A stretch of DNA of 21,552 bases from an uncultured Mailhella sp. (GCA_905192935.1 CAJJMX010000006.1:1-21552), one strand, 5' to 3'. Shown: positions 1 to 7,229, counted from the stretch's first letter. The notes: a model not told the origin generated them from the letters alone. Numbers and translations are program-made.

Positions 1-1114
1 GAATGGCGGCCACGATGAATATGACCAGAATGGCATAGCGGCGGGAACGACGCATGAAGTCCGGAGTGAGCAGGCCGAACCGCGACAGGAAGTACGCGAA
101 CAGCGGCATTTCAAACACCACGCCGAAGGCGATGAGAAGCTTGAGGGCGAAGCTGAGGTATTCTTCCACCGAAATCATGGGAACGATGGTTTCGGACGCA
201 AAGCCCATGAAGAACTGGAAGGCTATGGGGAATACCAGAATGAAGCAGAACGCCGCACCGGCCAGGAAGAAGATGGAGGAGAAGAAGGCGAGCGGCAGCA
301 CGGCCTTTTTTTCCTCGCGGTACAGACCGGGAGCAATGAACGCCCACAGCTGATAGAAGGTGAAGGGACTCGTGCCGAACAGCGAGGCCACGAGAGCCAC
401 CTTCATGTAGGTGAAGAACGCGCCCTGAGGCGAGGTATAGATGAGCTTGCTGCCCTCGGGCATGCAGGCCTGAAGAGGCGCGGACAGAAAGGCGTACAGC
501 TGTTCGGAAACGCCGTAGAAGGCCACGAAGCCGAGTACGACGATGATGACCATGCGGAACAGACGACGGCGCAGCTCGTTGAGATGGCCGATGATGCTCA
601 TGGGCACGTCGTCTTCCGCGCCTTCGGGTTCTTCGTCGTCTTCCTTGTCGGGAGTCTTTTCCGGGGCCTGAAATGCGGCAAAGGCAGGGGCGTTTTCGTA
701 AGGCGGGACGGGCTCACGGCTTCCGGCATCCGGCTCATCGCCGTCCTTGCCGTCCTTTTCCTCCGACTGCGCGGCGGAGTCTTCGGAAAAGAGATCGAGC
801 GGGCCGTGAGGACTTCCGTCCTCCGAGATGTCGTCCGCAGGCGCAGATTTTTCCTTGTTCTCTTCCGTCTCGTCGCCCTCGGCTTCTGAGAGGGCGGAGG
901 ACGTTTCTCCGGCGTCGGTTACGGTTTCATCAGCGCCTTTTTCGGCATCGGAGGCGTCGTCGCTTCGGACGTCGTCGGCCTGAAACTCGTGTCCCGAGGC
1001 AGCGGCCGTCGCCGCTGCGGCGTAATAGGAGGCAAGATCGGCAGATGCCTTTGCGGCATCGTCATGACTGTGTTCCCCGCTGGCCGGGGACTGGGAAATA
1101 TCTTTTTCTTCCAT
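1..1114 (-). CDS. tatC: Sec-independent (twin-arginine) translocase subunit TatC, 3' end cut by window edge, with long acidic N-terminal extension
   Basis: TatC is the multi-spanning inner-membrane receptor that binds twin-arginine signal peptides with TatB. Reading leftwards from the ATG at 1114, 371 codons stay open to the window edge. The conserved TatC core starts near residue 172 (MSIIGHLNELRRRL, the cytoplasmic N-terminal helix motif), followed by YTSPQGAFFTYMK, the conserved FYQLWAFIAPGLYREEK loop and several hydrophobic helices; the last visible residues match the end of the final helices. Residues 1-171 are an extra segment with 52 Asp/Glu against 11 Lys/Arg and no hydrophobic span. 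The ATG at 1114 lies 13 bases after the tatB stop, so it could be translationally coupled, but its Shine-Dalgarno is poor. An internal ATG at 601 would give a normal-length TatC with a weak upstream GGAAG. TatC identity is firm; the start is not. Confidence 0.93.
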   Translation of the reverse strand, partial: MEEKDISQSPASGEHSHDDAAKASADLASYYAAAATAAASGHEFQADDVRSDDASDAEKGADETVTDAGETSSALSEAEGDETEENKEKSAPADDISEDGSPHGPLDLFSEDSAAQSEEKDGKDGDEPDAGSREPVPPYENAPAFAAFQAPEKTPDKEDDEEPEGAEDDVPMSIIGHLNELRRRLFRMVIIVVLGFVAFYGVSEQLYAFLSAPLQACMPEGSKLIYTSPQGAFFTYMKVALVASLFGTSPFTFYQLWAFIAPGLYREEKKAVLPLAFFSSIFFLAGAAFCFILVFPIAFQFFMGFASETIVPMISVEEYLSFALKLLIAFGVVFEMPLFAYFLSRFGLLTPDFMRRSRRYAILVIFIVAAI

Positions 1115-1127
1115 ACCGGTGAACCGT

Positions 1128-1403
1128 TCAGGCCTTGTTTTCCGTGTCCGAAACGGGGCTGCCGGTCGTGCCGGAAGTCGTTTTTTCACTGCCTGCCGCA
1201 GCCTTTTTCGCCTTGGCCTTTTCCGCTTCTTCCTCAAAGGCTATTTCCGTATTGAGGGTGCGCTGAAATTCCGTGGACACGCGTCTGAATTCACCCATGG
1301 CGCGGCCGAGCGTGTGCGCGATCTTGGGCAGGTTCTTGGGTCCGAGTACGAGAAGGGCCACGACCAGGATGACCAGCAATTCTGTGCTGCCGATGCCAAA
1401 CAT
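1128..1403 (-). CDS. tatB: Sec-independent translocase subunit TatB (TatA/B family)
   Basis: This 91-residue protein has TatA/B architecture: a short N-terminal membrane helix (about residues 6-21), the LGPKNLP hinge, an amphipathic helix (KIAHTLGRAMGEFRRV) and a charged, Lys/Ala-rich tail. Glu at position 8 (MFGIGSTE) is typical of TatB, whereas TatA usually has Gln there, so I call TatB; some bacteria use one protein for both roles. It would form the signal-peptide receptor complex with TatC. A good Shine-Dalgarno (TTGAGGAG) sits nine bases before the ATG. The gene is followed at 13 bases by tatC, consistent with a tatBC operon. Confidence 0.9.
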   Translation of the reverse strand: MFGIGSTELLVILVVALLVLGPKNLPKIAHTLGRAMGEFRRVSTEFQRTLNTEIAFEEEAEKAKAKKAAAGSEKTTSGTTGSPVSDTENKA

Positions 1404-1446
1404 CTATAAAAACTCCTCAAGAGGGTTGTCTCTCCGTCAGCCTTGG

Positions 1447-1475
1447 ACGGTAGCATATCGTTGGTGGGCCTTCAA
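1447..1475 (-). promoter_or_regulatory. Possible sigma70-type promoter for tatBC
   Basis: On the minus strand TTGAAG (1470-1475) and TACCGT (1447-1452) are 17 bases apart, upstream of tatB. The -10 match is weak, so this is a candidate only. Confidence 0.35.
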
Positions 1476-1535
1476 GTGCATCCTCGACTTGCGTAGGGCC
1501 GGTCCTTGCGCCTGACGGGCTGTTTTCCGGCTCTT

Positions 1536-1823
1536 TCAGGGTTCGAAATGGGCGCGCAGAACACGGCCCTTTTCATCGAACCGCACGCCTTCCTCCTCCA
1601 GCAGGTTCCGCTGCCGTCCGTCCGTTCCCGGGCCCTGCGGAAGGCTGCCGTCCTTTCGGACGACGCGCTGCCACGGCACATCCTGAGGACAGACGTGGAG
1701 CGCCCAGCCCACCTGACGCGCCATGCGGGGATTGCCCGCAAGAAAGGCGATCTGACCGTAGCTTATGACTTTTCCCCGCGGCACGGAGCGCACGATGTCG
1801 TAGACCTGTTCGAAGAAGTTCAT
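1536..1823 (-). CDS. Alkyltransferase-like (ATL) DNA-repair protein, MGMT family without the acceptor Cys
   Basis: The 95-residue protein is only the DNA-binding domain of O6-alkylguanine-DNA methyltransferase. Visible family features are VPRGKVISYGQIA (recognition tyrosine Y22), GNPRMARQVG (likely arginine finger R36) and VPWQRVV at residues 49-55. In true methyltransferases the last motif is PCHR, with Cys accepting the alkyl group; here it is PWQR, with Trp in place of Cys. This is the hallmark of ATL proteins, which bind O6-alkylguanine without repairing it and flag it for nucleotide excision repair. The length fits ATLs (about 100 residues). It lies 40 bases downstream of a GNAT gene on the same strand and its Shine-Dalgarno is weak, so expression may depend on the upstream gene. 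Family call is strong; the role is from family knowledge. Confidence 0.88.
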   Translation of the reverse strand: MNFFEQVYDIVRSVPRGKVISYGQIAFLAGNPRMARQVGWALHVCPQDVPWQRVVRKDGSLPQGPGTDGRQRNLLEEEGVRFDEKGRVLRAHFEP

Positions 1824-1863
1824 GGCATGGAGGGCGAAAGGTTGGAAGGCACGCAGGAACCTG

Positions 1864-2337
1864 TCATAAACGCCGCATCATGACAAGCTCCTCCTCATCC
1901 TCCCGCAGGACCTGGAATCCGGCCTTCCGGTAGAGGTGAACGGCGGGATTATCCTTCTGCACGGAGAGCGAGAGCGCACGGAAGCCGTCTTTTTGCAGGC
2001 GGGACAGCAAAGAGAGAAGCAGCGAGGTCCCGATGCCCAGTCCGCGATGGGGAGCGAGCACGGCCATGGCCAGTTCCGGAGTTTCGTTATCCGCATGGCC
2101 GAATCCCTGCATGAGACGCGCCCAGGCGGCTCCGATCACGCGGCCGTCCGATTCCGCGCAGAGACAGACATCACCGGGGCTCTGGCCGAACTTTTCAATA
2201 TAGATGTAAAGTTCCGGCCTGCGGACTATGCTCCTCGGCAAAGGCGCGTTTCCCGTTTTTTGAAATACGGCTTCGTAGAGGAAGTCTTCCAGAAGGGGAA
2301 ATTCTGCGGGATGCATGTCTCTGATGACGGGATTCAT
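1864..2337 (-). CDS. GNAT family N-acetyltransferase
   Basis: A 157-residue single-domain GCN5-related acetyltransferase. The acetyl-CoA pyrophosphate-binding motif A is visible as HRGLGIGTSLL (about residues 97-107), preceded by strand ELAMAVLAP; the C-terminal part NPAVHLYRKAGFQVLRED is the usual GNAT motif B. The acceptor substrate cannot be read from the sequence. I chose the ATG at 2337 because it opens with a typical GNAT N-terminus (MNPVIRDMHPAEFP) and lies after the guaA terminator; longer in-frame starts would run into guaA. No good Shine-Dalgarno is seen, so the start is moderately sure. It is followed at 40 bases by the ATL gene and may form a two-gene unit with it. Confidence 0.85.
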   Translation of the reverse strand: MNPVIRDMHPAEFPLLEDFLYEAVFQKTGNAPLPRSIVRRPELYIYIEKFGQSPGDVCLCAESDGRVIGAAWARLMQGFGHADNETPELAMAVLAPHRGLGIGTSLLLSLLSRLQKDGFRALSLSVQKDNPAVHLYRKAGFQVLREDEEELVMMRRL

Positions 2338-2431
2338 GGGCGTATCGTCCGGAAGCGTTTCGGGAAAAAGGGGATGACGGCGAAGTTCCCGGAGGGCGAT
2401 CTTGCCGAGAGGGACGGAAAAGAGACAGGCA

Positions 2432-2463
2432 CAAAAAAGCCCCGGAAGCCGGGCTTCCGGGGC
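2432..2463 (-). terminator. Intrinsic terminator of guaBA
   Basis: On the minus strand an 11-bp GC-rich stem (GCCCCGGAAGC paired with GCTTCCGGGGC, three-base loop, 2439-2463) is followed by six T. It starts nine bases after the guaA stop. Confidence 0.9.
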
Positions 2464-2471
2464 CGGGATGC

Positions 2472-4031
2472 TTATTCCCACTCGATGGTGGACGGCGGCT
2501 TGGAGGAGATGTCGTAAACGACGCGGTTGACGCCCTTCACTTCGTTGATGATGCGGCCGGAAATCTTGGCCAGCAGATCGGCGGGCAGGCGCGCCCAGTC
2601 GGCGGTCATGGCGTCCACGCTCTCCACGATGCGCAGGGCGATGACGTGCTCGTAGGTACGGCCGTCGCCCATGACGCCCACGGTCTTGAGAGGCAGAAGA
2701 ACGGCGAAACCCTGCCATACCTTGCGGTACCAGCCGGAGGCGCGCAGCTCTTCCATGACGATGACGTCGGCCTTGCGCAGGATCTCAAGACGGGGTCTGG
2801 TCACTTCGCCGATAACGCGGATGGCAAGACCCGGGCCGGGGAAGGGATGACGCCACAGGATGGACTCGGGAATGCCGAGTTCCGCGCCCACGGCGCGTAC
2901 TTCGTCCTTGAAGAGCTCGCGCAGAGGTTCGATGAGCTTCATGTTCATCTTTTCGGGCAGGCCGCCCACGTTGTGGTGGCTCTTGATGACGGCGCTCGGT
3001 CCCTTGTAGGACACGGACTCGATGACGTCGGGATACAGGGTGCCCTGGGCGAGGTACTTCACGTCGTGTCCGGCGTCCTTGATGGCCTTGGCTTCCTTGT
3101 CGAACACGTCGATGAAGGTGTGGCCGATGATCTTGCGCTTCTTTTCCGGGTCGTCCACGCCGGCAAGCAGATCGAGGAACAGATCGGAGGCCTGAACGTA
3201 CTTGAGGTTCAGATTGAAGTGCTCGCGCAGGTAGCCCACGACTTCCTCGCCTTCGTTCTGACGCAGCACGCCGTTGTCCACGAAGATGCAGTGCAGCTGC
3301 TGGCCAATGGCCTTGTTGAGCAGCACGGCCACCACGGTGGAATCCACGCCGCCGGAAAGGGCGCAGATGACGTGGCTGTCGCCCACGGTTTCCCTGACCT
3401 GCTTCACCACGCGTTCCACGAAGGAGCTCATGGACCAGTCGGGGGTGATCTTCGCCACCTTGAAGAGGAAGTTCTGGATCATCTGCGCGCCGTCCTCGGA
3501 GTGATGCACTTCGGGATGGAACTGCAGGGCATGGATGCGGCGTTCATCGCAGCTCATGGCGGCCACGTCGAGGGTGGCGGTGCGGCCGGTCACGATGAAG
3601 CCGGGCGGAGGCGTCTGCACCTTGTCGCCGTGGGACATCCACACGCGGGAGCTTCTGCCTTCGGCCAGGGAGGCAATGCCGTCCCACAGCGGGCAGTCGG
3701 CGACCTTTTCAAAGTCGGCGGGGCCGTATTCGCGGGTTTCGGACTGGGCGAGCACGCCGCCGAGCTCGTGGGCAAGCAGCTGCATGCCGTAGCAGATGCC
3801 GAGCACCGGCACGCCGAGTTCAAGCAGGCCCTTGTCGAGACGGGGAGCGTCCTTTTCGCCCACGCTGGCAGGACCGCCGGAAAGGATGATGGCGTCGGGA
3901 TGCATGGCGGCCACGGCCTCGGCGGAGGTGACGCAGGGATGAATTTCGGAATAGACTCCGGCCTCGCGCACGCGGCGGGCGATGAGCTGGGTGACCTGGG
4001 AGCCGAAGTCGAGAATGATGACTTTGGACAT
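2472..4031 (-). CDS. guaA: GMP synthase (glutamine-hydrolysing)
   Basis: GuaA converts XMP to GMP using ATP and glutamine-derived ammonia, the last step of guanine nucleotide synthesis, in the cytoplasm. The 519-residue length is normal. The N-terminal class I glutamine amidotransferase has its triad: nucleophile Cys80 in LGICYGMQ, and His172 and Glu174 in LQFHPEVHHS. The ATP-pyrophosphatase domain has the PP-loop SGGVDST (226-232). The C-terminal dimerisation domain ends with the family tail PPSTIEWE. It follows guaB by 60 bases on the same strand with a stem-loop in the gap, and an intrinsic terminator sits just after its stop, so it is the second gene of guaBA. The Shine-Dalgarno is weak but the start matches the family N-terminus exactly (MSKVIILDFGSQ). 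Confidence 0.98.
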   Translation of the reverse strand: MSKVIILDFGSQVTQLIARRVREAGVYSEIHPCVTSAEAVAAMHPDAIILSGGPASVGEKDAPRLDKGLLELGVPVLGICYGMQLLAHELGGVLAQSETREYGPADFEKVADCPLWDGIASLAEGRSSRVWMSHGDKVQTPPPGFIVTGRTATLDVAAMSCDERRIHALQFHPEVHHSEDGAQMIQNFLFKVAKITPDWSMSSFVERVVKQVRETVGDSHVICALSGGVDSTVVAVLLNKAIGQQLHCIFVDNGVLRQNEGEEVVGYLREHFNLNLKYVQASDLFLDLLAGVDDPEKKRKIIGHTFIDVFDKEAKAIKDAGHDVKYLAQGTLYPDVIESVSYKGPSAVIKSHHNVGGLPEKMNMKLIEPLRELFKDEVRAVGAELGIPESILWRHPFPGPGLAIRVIGEVTRPRLEILRKADVIVMEELRASGWYRKVWQGFAVLLPLKTVGVMGDGRTYEHVIALRIVESVDAMTADWARLPADLLAKISGRIINEVKGVNRVVYDISSKPPSTIEWE

Positions 4032-4051
4032 GCGATTTCCAGAGATGTTGA

Positions 4052-4084
4052 GGCCCTGCTCCGCGGGTAGGGCGAAGCAGGGCC
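4052..4084 (-). other. Stem-loop between guaB and guaA
   Basis: GGCCCTGCT and AGCAGGGCC form a perfect 9-bp stem around a 15-base loop in the 60-base guaB-guaA gap. There is no following T run, so it is not a standard terminator; it could be an RNA processing or stability element. Confidence 0.5.
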
Positions 4085-4091
4085 GTGACGG

Positions 4092-5549
4092 TTAGTTTTC
4101 GACCTTGTAGTTGGGGGCTTCCTTGGTGATGATGACGTCGTGGACGTGGCTTTCACGCAGGCCGGAAGCGGAGATTTCCACCATGTGGGCCTTCTGATAG
4201 AGCTCGTCCAGCGTGGAAGCGCCCAGATAGCCCATGCCGGAGCGCAGGCCGCCCACAAGCTGGAACACGGTGTCGGAAACGGGACCGCGGGCAGGCACGC
4301 GGCCCACGATGCCCTCGGGCACCAGCTTCTTGGTGGGGTTCTGGAAATAGCGGTCGGCGCTGCCGGCGCGCATGGCGTCGATGGAGCCCATGCCGCGATA
4401 GGTCTTGTAGGCGCGGCCCTGATAGAGAATGGTTTCGCCCGGGCTTTCGTCGGTACCGGCGAGCATGCTGCCGATCATGACGGTGTGGGCGCCGCAGGCA
4501 AGAGCCTTGACGATGTCGCCGGAGAACTTGATGCCGCCGTCGGCGATGCAGCAGCGGTCGGCTTCACGGGCGGCGCGGCTGCCTTCCATGACGGCCGTCA
4601 CCTGCGGAACGCCGACGCCGGCGACCACGCGGGTGGTGCAGATGGAGCCGGGTCCGATGCCGACCTTCACGGTGTCGGCGCCGGCCTTGATGAGGGCCTT
4701 GGCGCCTTCATAGGTGGCCACGTTGCCCGCGATGAGCTGGCAGTTCGGGAAGGTGGTGCGCAGCATTTCCACACTGCGGAGCACGTTGGCGGAATGACCG
4801 TGTGCACAGTCGAGCACGAGCACGTCCACGCCGGCGGCGAGCAGTTCGGAGGCGCGGTATTCGCAGTCCTTGCTGATGCTGACGGCGGCGCCCACGCGCA
4901 GACGGCCCTTGTCGTCCTTGCTGGCGTTGGGATACTGCTGCACCTTGTCGATGTCCTTCATGGTGATGAGGCCGCGCAGCTGGCGGTTTTCATCCACGAC
5001 GAGGAGTTTTTCGATGCGGTGGGCATGCAGATGATGCTTGGCTTCTTCAAGCGTGGTACCCACGGGCACGGTCACGAGATTTTCGCGGGTCATCACTTCG
5101 CAGACGAGCGTGGTCTGCGGTTCGGTGACGAAACGCACGTCACGGTTGGTCAGAATGCCCACGAGGGCACTGTTCTTCACCACGGGCAGACCGGAAACGC
5201 GGAAGTCGGACATGAGGTCGAGGGCATGCTGCACCGTGTCGTCGGGGGCGACGGTGACGGGATCGAGAATCATGCCGCTTTCGGACTTCTTGACCTTTTC
5301 CACCTCGAGGCGCTGGCGGGCGACATCCATGTTCTTGTGGATGATGCCTATGCCGCCCTGGCGGGCCATGGAAATGGCCATTTCGGCTTCCGTTACGGTA
5401 TCCATGGCGGCAGAAATGAAGGGTACGCCGAGTTTTATGCTGGGAGTCAGCCATGCCGACACGTCGACCATGTCCGGGGTGACTTCCGAATATTCGGGAA
5501 CCAGAAGGACATCGTCGAATGTCAGCGCCTTGCCAAGCACAGTGGCCAT
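4092..5549 (-). CDS. guaB: Inosine-5'-monophosphate dehydrogenase
   Basis: GuaB oxidises IMP to XMP with NAD+, the committed step to guanine nucleotides. The protein is 485 residues, the usual length. The N-terminus TFDDVLLVPEYSEV begins the (beta/alpha)8 barrel. Two CBS domains, which sense purine nucleotides in this family, fill about residues 95-210. The active-site loop GPGSICTTR gives catalytic Cys304. Further family motifs are DCAHGHS (248-253), GNVAT and the C-terminal flap region. I chose the ATG at 5549 because GGAGG sits six bases upstream and the protein then matches the family N-terminus; longer in-frame starts cross the promoter. It leads a guaBA operon with a strong promoter about 40 bases upstream. 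Confidence 0.98.
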   Translation of the reverse strand: MATVLGKALTFDDVLLVPEYSEVTPDMVDVSAWLTPSIKLGVPFISAAMDTVTEAEMAISMARQGGIGIIHKNMDVARQRLEVEKVKKSESGMILDPVTVAPDDTVQHALDLMSDFRVSGLPVVKNSALVGILTNRDVRFVTEPQTTLVCEVMTRENLVTVPVGTTLEEAKHHLHAHRIEKLLVVDENRQLRGLITMKDIDKVQQYPNASKDDKGRLRVGAAVSISKDCEYRASELLAAGVDVLVLDCAHGHSANVLRSVEMLRTTFPNCQLIAGNVATYEGAKALIKAGADTVKVGIGPGSICTTRVVAGVGVPQVTAVMEGSRAAREADRCCIADGGIKFSGDIVKALACGAHTVMIGSMLAGTDESPGETILYQGRAYKTYRGMGSIDAMRAGSADRYFQNPTKKLVPEGIVGRVPARGPVSDTVFQLVGGLRSGMGYLGASTLDELYQKAHMVEISASGLRESHVHDVIITKEAPNYKVEN

Positions 5550-5592
5550 ATGTTTCCTCCGGGGTTGGATTAAAATCGGAAAAAGATAGGTC

Positions 5593-5621
5593 AGGATATC
5601 TAGGTGCACTGTACCTGTCAA
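5593..5621 (-). promoter_or_regulatory. sigma70-type promoter of guaBA
   Basis: On the minus strand a consensus -35 TTGACA (5616-5621) and -10 TATCCT (5593-5598) are separated by exactly 17 bases. The implied transcript start gives a leader of about 37 bases before guaB. Confidence 0.75.
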
Positions 5622-5656
5622 CCGCAGGAATAACGTCCTTCTCATGCCGCTTTTCG

Positions 5657-5679
5657 TTTTCCCGCACCGTGCGGGAAAA
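5657..5679. repeat. Perfect inverted repeat upstream of the guaB promoter
   Basis: Ten-base arms TTTTCCCGCA and TGCGGGAAAA flank CCG. It sits between the terminator of the upstream gene and the guaB -35 box. No T run follows on either strand, so it may be an operator or a structural element rather than a terminator. Confidence 0.45.
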
Positions 5680-5687
5680 AGCGCATG

Positions 5688-5715
5688 AAAAAAGCCGGAA
5701 AGCGTACTTTCCGGC
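5688..5715 (-). terminator. Intrinsic terminator of the DUF1269-like repeat gene
   Basis: On the minus strand a 9-bp stem (GCCGGAAAG with CTTTCCGGC, four-base loop, 5694-5715) is followed by six T. It begins 34 bases after the stop of the upstream gene. Confidence 0.88.
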
Positions 5716-5749
5716 CTTTGAACCAGTGTGGAGATGGCCGCTCGGAAAA

Positions 5750-6628
5750 TCAGCAGCGCAGGTTGGACCCGTGGCTGGAGTTTCTGGAAATGGTCTCTTC
5801 CGCGGCGTCGCATTCGGCGGATTCTTCTTCGGGCTTTTCTTCAGCGTCTCCGCAGCGCAGGTTGGAATCGCGGCTGGAGTTTCTGGAGATGGTTTCCTCC
5901 GCAGGATCGCATTCGGCGTCGTTCTTCTCGGTCTCGGTCTCGGGCTCGGGAGCGGGAGCGGAAGGCGCGTCGCCGCAGCGCAGATTCGAGCCGCGGCTGG
6001 AGTTTCTGGAAATGGCCTCTTCGGCGGCGTCGCATTCGGCGTCGTCCTCAGGGGCCGGCTCGGGATCGTTGCAGCGAAGGTTGGAAGCCTGACTGGAATT
6101 TCTGGAAATGGTCGCCTCGGCGGCGTCGCATTCATGGTCGGAGACATTGCCGTTCATGGCGTTGCGGAGCCGCTGCTCGTCCTCATGGGAGAGCGAGGTC
6201 TGAATGATGGTGCCGCCGGTACCGGCAAGTTCCTGAAGGGCCTTGTCCATGGTGATGCTGCGGAAAAGGATGAACAGCATGGAGCCGCCCGGCTTGAGAT
6301 TGCTGCCGAGCTCCTTCATGAAGCGGTCGTCGATGCCCACGTCCGCCAGGGCTCCGGAAATGGCACCGGCACCGGCGCCTACGGCCGCGCCGAGCAGGGG
6401 ATTCATGAAGAGCAGGCCGATGAGCAGTCCCCAGAAGCCTCCGGAAACGGCTCCTGCGCCGGTAAGATTGTGAAGCTGGAGCAGCTTTATCTTGCCGTCC
6501 TGCTTGCGGACGGCGATGACGGCGTCTTCAAGGTCGACAAGATATTCCTGCTGCATTTTGAGAAGTCTCAGACGTACTTCTTCAGCCTGAAACTCGTTGG
6601 GATAGGCAACGACGACAAGAGTACTCAT
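5750..6628 (-). CDS. DUF1269-like glycine-zipper membrane protein with four C-terminal Cys-bounded repeats
   Basis: The 292-residue protein has two parts. Residues 1 to about 160 resemble DUF1269 proteins of unknown function: an N-terminal alpha/beta segment (MSTLVVVAYPNEFQAEEVR), then a Gly/Ala-rich hydrophobic stretch at about 57-95 with GxxxG spacing (AAVGAGAGAISGALADVGID), and a second folded segment with SMLFILFRS. Residues 166-292 carry four 21-residue repeats (166-186, 198-218, 239-259, 272-292) separated by Asp/Glu/Pro-rich linkers of 11, 20 and 12 residues. Each repeat begins Glu-Cys, contains ISRNSS and ends SNLRC; the last Cys is the final residue of the protein. The start at 6628 has an excellent Shine-Dalgarno (AAGGAGG). 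It is a single-gene unit between a GNAT gene and guaB, with its own terminator. The DUF1269 assignment is by recollection of the pattern; I know no function for the repeat. Confidence 0.8.
   Translation of the reverse strand: MSTLVVVAYPNEFQAEEVRLRLLKMQQEYLVDLEDAVIAVRKQDGKIKLLQLHNLTGAGAVSGGFWGLLIGLLFMNPLLGAAVGAGAGAISGALADVGIDDRFMKELGSNLKPGGSMLFILFRSITMDKALQELAGTGGTIIQTSLSHEDEQRLRNAMNGNVSDHECDAAEATISRNSSQASNLRCNDPEPAPEDDAECDAAEEAISRNSSRGSNLRCGDAPSAPAPEPETETEKNDAECDPAEETISRNSSRDSNLRCGDAEEKPEEESAECDAAEETISRNSSHGSNLRC
5753..6133 (-). repeat. Four 63-bp coding repeats in the DUF1269-like gene tail
   Basis: In gene order the units lie at 6133-6071, 6037-5975, 5914-5852 and 5815-5753, each coding 21 residues. 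The DNA of the units is closely similar with mostly synonymous or conservative differences, while linker lengths and sequences vary. This points to fairly recent duplication with the peptide sequence kept under selection. Confidence 0.92.
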
Positions 6629-6791
6629 GGAACCTCCTTTTTTTATAGAGGTAGCATGCCCGTCGACAAAAAGCTATGAGTATGGTGGACAAATGTGCGG
6701 CGGCTGCGAAGTTCTTTTGGTCACCAGAACAGAGCTGATGCGGTTGTTGCAGCGGCGTCTGCGGCGGACATGTATGAGAAAAAAGGCGCGT

Positions 6792-7229
6792 TCAGACCTT
6801 TGTCATGTGCAGGATGGGAAAGGGCAGGCCGAGGGCGTCGGTGTCGCTTCGTCCCGACACCGCGAATCCCATGTGCCGGTAGAAGCCGACGGCCTGCGGA
6901 TTCTCTTCGTTGACATCGACGCGCCGGGCTCCGCGCACCACGGCTTCGTTCAGAAGCGCGCCTCCCGTGCCCATGCCCCGGAAGGCGGCGTCGACGAAAA
7001 GCATGTCCACTCTTTCGCCGTTCATGCCGAGAAAGCCGACGGGCCTTGCGTCCTCCATGGCCACGAAGAGCACGGGAACCTTGCGCAGCTCTTCGAGAAC
7101 TGTCGGACGCAGCATGATGATGTCCTGATTGGAAAGAAAATCGTGCGTGGCGGCGACTGAGGACTCCCAGACGAGCAGCAGGCAGCCGAGCAGGCTTTCC
7201 GGGCGTTCATTCACTTCTTCGATGGTCAT
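6792..7229 (-). CDS. GNAT family N-acetyltransferase, YjaB-like
   Basis: A 145-residue acetyltransferase resembling E. coli YjaB in length and in several motifs: VWESSVAATHDFL near the N-terminus, VDMLFVDAAFRGMGTGGALL (acetyl-CoA loop R84-G89), VDVNEENPQAVGFYRHMGF and SGRSDTDALGLPFPIL near the end. The natural substrate of this group is unknown. I chose the ATG at 7229; the longer in-frame ATG at 7319 lies inside the terminator hairpin of der and so is unlikely. No clear Shine-Dalgarno precedes 7229. It follows der on the same strand but is separated from it by that hairpin. About 160 bases without a gene separate it from the DUF1269-like gene; I see no clear terminator there. Confidence 0.85.
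   Translation of the reverse strand: MTIEEVNERPESLLGCLLLVWESSVAATHDFLSNQDIIMLRPTVLEELRKVPVLFVAMEDARPVGFLGMNGERVDMLFVDAAFRGMGTGGALLNEAVVRGARRVDVNEENPQAVGFYRHMGFAVSGRSDTDALGLPFPILHMTKV

Noticed and set aside
2646..4070. Long plus-strand open frame of 474 codons antisense to guaA
   Set aside because: It is a GC-rich shadow of guaA: the product has repetitive His/Gly/Ala composition and no family motif, while the opposite strand encodes an intact GMP synthase.
4140..5573. Plus-strand open frame of 477 codons antisense to guaB
   Set aside because: Shadow frame; guaB is intact on the other strand and this product has no recognisable domain.
5750..6133. CRISPR array suggested by four similar 63-bp units
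   Set aside because: The units are in frame within a protein gene, too long and imperfect, with uneven linkers; they encode peptide repeats.
5740..6150. Bacterial N-glycosylation sites in the repeat units (NSS)
   Set aside because: The known bacterial sequon needs Asp/Glu two residues before Asn; here that residue is Ser.
6642..6669. TTGTCG-16-TATAAA as promoter of the DUF1269-like gene
   Set aside because: The implied transcript start would fall inside the Shine-Dalgarno sequence, leaving no usable leader.
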